NCBI GenBank assembly: GCA_018857735.1
Contig: JABMCL010003092.1
Span: 729,001-793,000 of the forward strand
DNA: 64,000 nucleotides
Reading direction: 5' to 3'
Source of the DNA: Alviniconcha marisindica
Taxonomy: Eukaryota > Mollusca > Gastropoda > Provannidae
Part shown: in pieces, positions 45,905 to 64,000 of the stretch
Layout: each line of letters begins with the position of its first letter
Position numbering within the stretch: position 1 is the first letter of the stretch
Notes under the pieces: generated by a model
What the model saw: the letters and a program-made list of their open reading frames with translations, nothing else
The model's database searches: none
Told to the model about the DNA's origin: nothing
Made by a program: the position numbers and the translations under genes

Positions 45905-46460
45905 TAAGTGCAGCCTGTACAAAGGAGGAGGTTAGACTTACTGGTCTGTAGTTACCAGGGTCTCCGTTTTTGTTTTGTTTTGTTTTTTGAAAATAGGTTT
46001 AACCTCCACTCATTTCCATGACTTTTGAATTGCCTTCTTTAAGGGTTTTGTCAAGGAGAACCTTTAGTGGCAAAGCTAAGCCCTCACTTAGTTCCTTTAA
46101 CAGATGTATTCCATCTGGACCTTCAGATTTAGAGACATTAGGTTTGGCAACTTGTGCGTCTTGGATATTATACAAGTATAATTATTCCTTTCTGTCACCT
46201 TGACCTTTTACAGTGTACTCCTAGTACGTGGTACAAAAGGAGAAATATATTCTCTGTATCTTCTCCAGTGTTGCTGTATATGCACCTAAGAAAGAATTTA
46301 ATGCCTCTGGTTTGTCTTTATCAGTTACTGTGATGGTGTCATCTGCTAAAGACAGGTTAGCAATGTTATTAAGTCCTTGGGCTTGGTTTCTGAGGACACA
46401 TATATAAAAATATGCATAAAAGCTCTTGGGATCATAACCCCTCCCCCCCACCCCACCCCC
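45905..46460 (-). mobile_element. LINE fragment, 5' part of the split element
   Basis: The minus strand reads NNIANLSLADDTITVTDKDK then PEALNSFLGAYTATLE, then, with stops, SEGPDGIHLLKELSEGLALP and GDPGNYRPVSLTS. This is the region just before and at the start of the RT domain. It belongs with 43990-44490. Confidence 0.75.
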
Positions 46461-47037
46461 CCTGCAACCCCCAGACTCTCTCACACATACACATACACAC
46501 ATGTGCATGCATGCACATGCACAAGAGAGAGACAGACTGAATTTCACATCTACTGTCTGTTGACATGATGGTTTACACTCCTTGAGAAGGAAATGGTTAA
46601 TTTACATAGTAAAAGAACAACATGTTCACATGATGTCAACCTCTAGATCTGATGAAACATGTCATGATGACACATTTCATCATGAGATCTAGAGGATAAC
46701 ATGTGGCTCTCTCATGGGTAAAGAAAGAGTTGCGTTTCATGATGAGAGAATATTTTTTATCATGAGAGTACATATAACAGTCCTGTATTAATCATGAGCT
46801 AGAGCTCAATGAGAAATTGGAGCATTTCACTTTTCAGCATGAGGCTGAGAGTGTAATAGTCATATTAGTTTATTCATGAGATAAGCCAACAGTATGCATA
46901 GTACATAATTATTAACAAAAATACACTTTTTTGTAAAGCCAGTTTAAAACCTTGCATTATATAAATTTCATTTATCCAACTGTAAACAAAATAATCTTGC
47001 CAATCCTTTGTGGTCATCTCCTCAGGTAAACACAACT

Positions 47038-47038
<1 letters not shown>

Positions 47039-47106
<68 letters not shown>
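47039..47106. repeat. TA microsatellite
   Basis: Uninterrupted (TA)n about 66 bp. Confidence 0.95.
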
Positions 47107-47109
<3 letters not shown>

Positions 47110-47744
47110 GTAAATAGTAGCCCAATAAAAACTGCAAATTCTTGTTCAACATGGCATGCCTCTCCTCAGCTATTAGCAATGACCACCAGGTGCAGAGTGG
47201 AGCAGCGGCTTGCCAAACAGGTGCTTGATTTTTAAATCTGCAGTTTTCATCTGTTTTCAAAATGATCAAAACAGAAAAGATCATTGAGCTGTACATGTAT
47301 ACCATGCATAAAACTAAAATCTTTCACCATATAACATTAGCATGTGTGCACATGTGTAGGTGTCTGTGCATGTGCATACCTTATGTGGATCTTTTTTTTT
47401 CTTCTTTTTTTTTTTGAGAGAGAGAGAGGCAGAGATGCAATACATTTAGTCTTCTAAATGTGCCTAATTGCTGTAGATTTATTGGAGAGATGGCAATATT
47501 TTAGAATCCTTGCCTCTTGCACTGCATTCAGACAGGGGAAAAAGAAAAAGTGGCAAGCGTTGTGTGTACATGTGTTGCTTCTATGCCCTACATGGACACA
47601 TGCAAATAAATTATGTTCATTTACAAGCCTACAACAATTGGAGCAATGCAAGTTGTGCAGATATGCACATGAATATCTGTACATAGCCTGTGCATCACTT
47701 CTTTTTCTCTCATGTTCATAAACATTAAATTTTATGTCAAGGCT

Positions 47745-47745
<1 letters not shown>

Positions 47746-47789
<44 letters not shown>

Positions 47790-47843
47790 CACACGCACAC
47801 ACACACGCACACACACACACACACACATAGTCACACAAGCATG

Positions 47844-47899
<56 letters not shown>

Positions 47900-48000
47900 G
47901 GACATCAAAATCCATTTACTACTACTGCTACTACTCGTACTACTATCACTACTACTACTACTACTACTGCTACTACTACTATTATTACGACTACTCTCTC

Positions 48001-48079
<79 letters not shown>
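47746..48079. repeat. Compound microsatellite: CA, CT, (CTA)n, CA
   Basis: CA with CGCA variants (47746-47827), CT (47845-47897), a CTA/CTG triplet tract (47918-47990), then CA (48007-48079). The four tracts fall within 335 bp. Confidence 0.94.
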
Positions 48080-48083
<4 letters not shown>

Positions 48084-48674
48084 TACAGTAATACATGTAG
48101 TTTACAGTAATTGGGTTTTAACATCCTGTCAACTGCAAAAGGTCATATCAGGGCAAAGTAGAAACAGACTTAAAATAAAATAAAATCAGTTTAGTTGAAA
48201 ATGGTTTGTTCATTAGTATATGTACAAAGAGAGAGAGAGAGATTTACATTTTTTTTTTAAATTACATTTCTTCTTCTTTTTTCTCCTTTTTTATTGACAC
48301 TTTGTTAGCTCATAGACAGACAGTTTTCTCAATAAGTAATCAATTAAAAAAAATCCCCCTCCACACCTCACTCCTAAATAATACCAACAAGTAGAAATGA
48401 CAAGGACAGGCAAAGGTACAGTGTATGTAAATTTAGGTCACGTGTAAGGTACATGCATGCCATTGCCAACAATAAAGCTACCTGCTGAGGAAAAGGTGTG
48501 AGGTCAGTAATAAGGACAAGGAAGAAATGTCTGACCTACTCCATTCATCAACTCTGGGTTTCTAACAGAGAGGACCTGAATATTTCAGCATCCGCGGTAC
48601 CCCAGTACAAGGACACATTTAAGACTTTTTGAAAGTTGTGTAACTGTTCAAACAATAAAATATGACAGTCAAAT

Positions 48675-48860
48675 ACACTTAAGTCAAAAATGGTTAAGTC
48701 GAACTTCACTTAAGTCAAACCTTTTTTTATTTCCCGACCAAAGCTGCTCTTTGTATGACTGATTTTACAATGGATAAGTCAAATTCAGATAAGTCAAATT
48801 TCAAGTAAGTTGAGTCAATTTTCAACTAAGTCAAACCCTTTTCCTGCTTGGATAAGTTGA
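48675..48860. repeat. AAGTCAA-rich repeat (possible pogo/Tigger-type terminus)
   Basis: The motif (A/T)AAGTC(A/G)AA occurs at least eight times, for example ACACTTAAGTCAAAAATGG, GGTTAAGTCGAAC and GATAAGTCAAATT. A related end, AATACACTTAAGTCAAAC, is at about 63955. Dense copies of such motifs are typical of the subterminal regions of pogo-like DNA transposons (from memory). No transposase is present. Confidence 0.5.
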
Positions 48861-49418
48861 AGCCAAGCATTTCAAGTCTATTGCTGAATGCTCCCAGATT
48901 TCTAACTTAGCTGCTGGCCAGATACAAGCTTAACAATATAAACCTTCTAGGCAGGTGGTGGTTGTATATTATTGTTTTTGCCAGTGTCGGCAGGCAGCTT
49001 GGCTTTGGTTTATCATGCAAATGCTTTATCACAACAGAAGGTTTGCAGATCATCGCATTTCTGGCATAACGGCTCGTGGCCCTCCCTCTATGAGTTGAGC
49101 CCACACCCTTCTCCCGGCTATCACACACTGCACTTTATTATTATTATTATTGATTGTTAGTATATAGAAATATACTCTGCTCTCAAGCAGACTCACTGCG
49201 CTCATGTCACATGTGATTCTAAAAGGACGTTTCCTTAAAAATTAAAAATTAAAAATAGCATGTTTTTTTAATATCTAACAAAGTGATGTACCAACAGCAA
49301 TATTTGGTTGTTACATGGCTGGTGCCACGTAAAACAGTTGCCATCTTGGCGCATGGCGCAAGTTCTGTGTACACTATACAACCATGCACCAGTTTACAGT
49401 GTTACTTCATTCAAAGAT

Positions 49419-49655
49419 ACATGAATAGGATGCATGTGTATTTAGCTGTAATCTGCCACCTGCACCTTTGGCAGAATGACAGGGATCTGTTACTTGCTAT
49501 TGTGGTAAGATGGGGGTGGAATAGATACCGAAATAAGAGCACAAAAAGCTGACCATGAAAAAGAAAATCCTCCTGCCGCTCCTGTGGGGACTCGAACCCA
49601 GGACATTTTGATCACGAGTCCAACAGCACTCTAACCACTGAGCTATCCCCGCCCC
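49419..49655 (-). mobile_element. tRNA-derived SINE, copy 1
   Basis: The minus strand begins GGGGATAGCTCAGTGGTTAG (A-box-like TAGCTCAGTGG), with GGGTTCGAGTCCCC (B-box-like) about 60 bases later. A body with GGTGCAGGTGGCAGATTACA follows. The body aligns to 56465-56690. It is not counted as a tRNA gene because it carries the shared SINE body and its acceptor stem is not clean. Confidence 0.82.
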
Positions 49656-49714
49656 TCCTCCCATCCCCAGTATGAGCAAGCAATGTTTGTTTTAATTCTC
49701 GCAGAAGAAATTTG

Positions 49715-49716
<2 letters not shown>

Positions 49717-49777
<61 letters not shown>
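49717..49777. repeat. CT microsatellite
   Basis: (CT)n about 60 bp with one TTCT interruption, 100 bp downstream of the nucleoredoxin-like stop codon. Confidence 0.95.
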
Positions 49778-49780
<3 letters not shown>

Positions 49781-49883
49781 ATTTGTTTTGTTCCACAGAG
49801 TGTACACTGATGGTCAAGGTACTCAGATATTACCATGTCATAAAATCCTCAGTGGGGGAAGGGGGGGGGGGGTATAGGCTGGC

Positions 49884-57458
<7,575 letters not shown>

Positions 57459-57855
57459 GCTGTCTGCACCAGCATGCAGCAGCGTTTTTCATGTGCAGAA
57501 GTTGGAGTGGATTCAACACTTATTGCCCTCAGTGTTGTACACAGAAAGAATGAATCTGATTTATCGACGCCTGGGATGCTTCAGCCCAATATACACTTTT
57601 GTAAATTTTGTAAAGGCAAAATAAGTCTGACAAGAAGTTTCTAATGTAAACATTCCCTCAGCACAGGGGAGTTCACTCTGTTGAAACATGTAGCCTGTGC
57701 AACTGAAATAGACAACATAGCCGCGAACAGGCTACAGGTGTAGCAGCTGTGGTAACACCAGTGCATGTCGGCAACTGTCTTGTGCTCCAGGGATACTACA
57801 GTGACACACGTCAATTTCCGATCAAATATACAGCATAATCACCTGTCCAGCGAGT
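57459..57855. promoter_or_regulatory. Intergenic region between divergent nucleoredoxin-like and MRI1 genes
   Basis: 397 bp separate the two start codons, which face away from each other. No TATA box is evident on either side. The spacing implies a shared or overlapping promoter. Transcription start sites cannot be read from the sequence. Confidence 0.55.
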
Positions 57856-63339
<5,484 letters not shown>

Positions 63340-63831
63340 GTACTCTTGTGTGGTGTCAGTTAGCTTATTATTATTCTGTAGAGTGACCGCAATCTTCAGT
63401 TGATTATTTTGTCACAATGGGGTGGATGGATTCTAGAGAGAAAAATCTCAGTAATTTGGACTGCTGTTCCAGGTGTCAACATCTGAATAAAAAGCAGGAA
63501 AGTCTTCATATCTCAAACAGGATCACATTTTGTTGTTGTTGGGATAGGTCTTTGAGAAAAACTGAACAAAAAAGTGTTCAGCCAAGAGCTTGGATACCCT
63601 TGCATCCCTCCCTGCCCATGTCAAAATTAAAAAGGTAAAGTAAAAATTAACCTTAAGCACTGATCTGCAACCAAATTCAAGTAATGCTTTAAGAACCTCA
63701 AAATGCATTGTCAAGGATTCTTGTTTTAGTGTTTGGCTGAAAAATGGGCATTTTACACCACCATTTTATTGCATCATGATCACACTATCTTTCAAGCTGT
63801 TATAGGTATATAGGCAAATTTAATTTATATA

Positions 63832-63832
<1 letters not shown>

Positions 63833-63899
<67 letters not shown>
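63833..63899. repeat. TG microsatellite
   Basis: (TG)n about 65 bp in the last visible MRI1 intron, followed by a small GATATA and CA run and by the AAGTCAA-type repeat end at 63953. Confidence 0.95.
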
Positions 63900-63901
<2 letters not shown>

Positions 63902-64000
63902 ATATGTATAGAGAGATATAGATATATAGATGCATACACACACACACACAGTAGAATACACTTAAGTCAAACAGGCTTGGGAATTTATTTCTTCTTCATG

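Larger units (their letters stand above)
46461..49418. other. Intergenic repeat-rich DNA, no gene seen
   Basis: Contains several microsatellites (listed separately) and a short inverted pair at about 46645-46695 (CTCTAGATCTGATGAAACATG against CATGAGATCTAGAG). It also holds an AAGTCAA-rich repeat at 48.7-48.86 kb. No exon with family support. Confidence 0.45.

Noticed and set aside
47454..48183. Several open frames rich in His-Thr, Ser-Leu or Arg-Glu
   Set aside because: They are readings of the CA, CT and CTA microsatellites on both strands.
49580..49650. A functional tRNA gene on the minus strand
   Set aside because: A and B boxes are present, but the acceptor stem does not close cleanly and a second copy shares the same downstream body, so it is a SINE head.

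Overview
The window is animal nuclear DNA. It has small exons with GT/AG introns of 0.9 to 7 kb, tRNA-derived SINEs, several LINE remnants, Penelope-like elements, Ty3/gypsy fragments, and dense CA/CT/TA microsatellites. The repeat flavour and the retained methionine-salvage and glutaredoxin-DEP-DUF547 genes suggest a lophotrochozoan, most likely a mollusc (perhaps a gastropod). That placement is inference, since no ribosomal or mitochondrial marker is present.

Four protein-coding genes can be supported. (1) On the + strand, the last three exons of an unrecognised gene end at 4085. (2) On the - strand, a complete nine-exon gene (33110 to 15176) encodes a 545-residue protein: an N-terminal leader that looks mitochondrial, a glutaredoxin domain with CPHC, a DEP domain and a DUF547 domain. 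All eight splice phases agree. (3) On the - strand, a two-exon nucleoredoxin-like gene (57458 to 49884, 200 residues, WCPPC) has a 7 kb intron. (4) On the + strand, the first four exons of methylthioribose-1-phosphate isomerase (MRI1, 57856 to 63339) are present, and the C-terminal exon lies beyond the window. Genes 3 and 4 are divergent with 397 bp between start codons, so they probably share a promoter region. Genes 2 and 3 are both thioredoxin-fold proteins with CXXC sites. MRI1 acts in methionine salvage. No direct functional link is shown.

By region: 1-4.1 kb is the tail of the unknown gene with a LINE fragment in its last intron. 4.1-15 kb is intergenic, with a 303-bp foldback repeat, a LINE 3' end and diverged tandem repeats. 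15.2-33.1 kb is the glutaredoxin-DEP-DUF547 gene, whose introns hold two Penelope-like families, mariner, LINE and minisatellite sequence. 33.1-49.4 kb is a repeat graveyard: LINEs, a broken gypsy element, a miniature two-LTR element and a 1.23-kb solo LTR. 49.4-57.5 kb is the nucleoredoxin-like gene, whose intron holds inverted Penelope-like copies with a LINE nested in one arm. 57.9-64 kb is MRI1.

The most notable non-coding observations are a hammerhead-ribozyme-like stem-loop conserved in the termini of two Penelope-like families, a Penelope arm precisely lacking its linker and GIY-YIG region, a two-LTR element with only 127 bp between its LTRs, and insertions dated relative to one another by target-site duplications. 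No clearly new multi-gene system was found.
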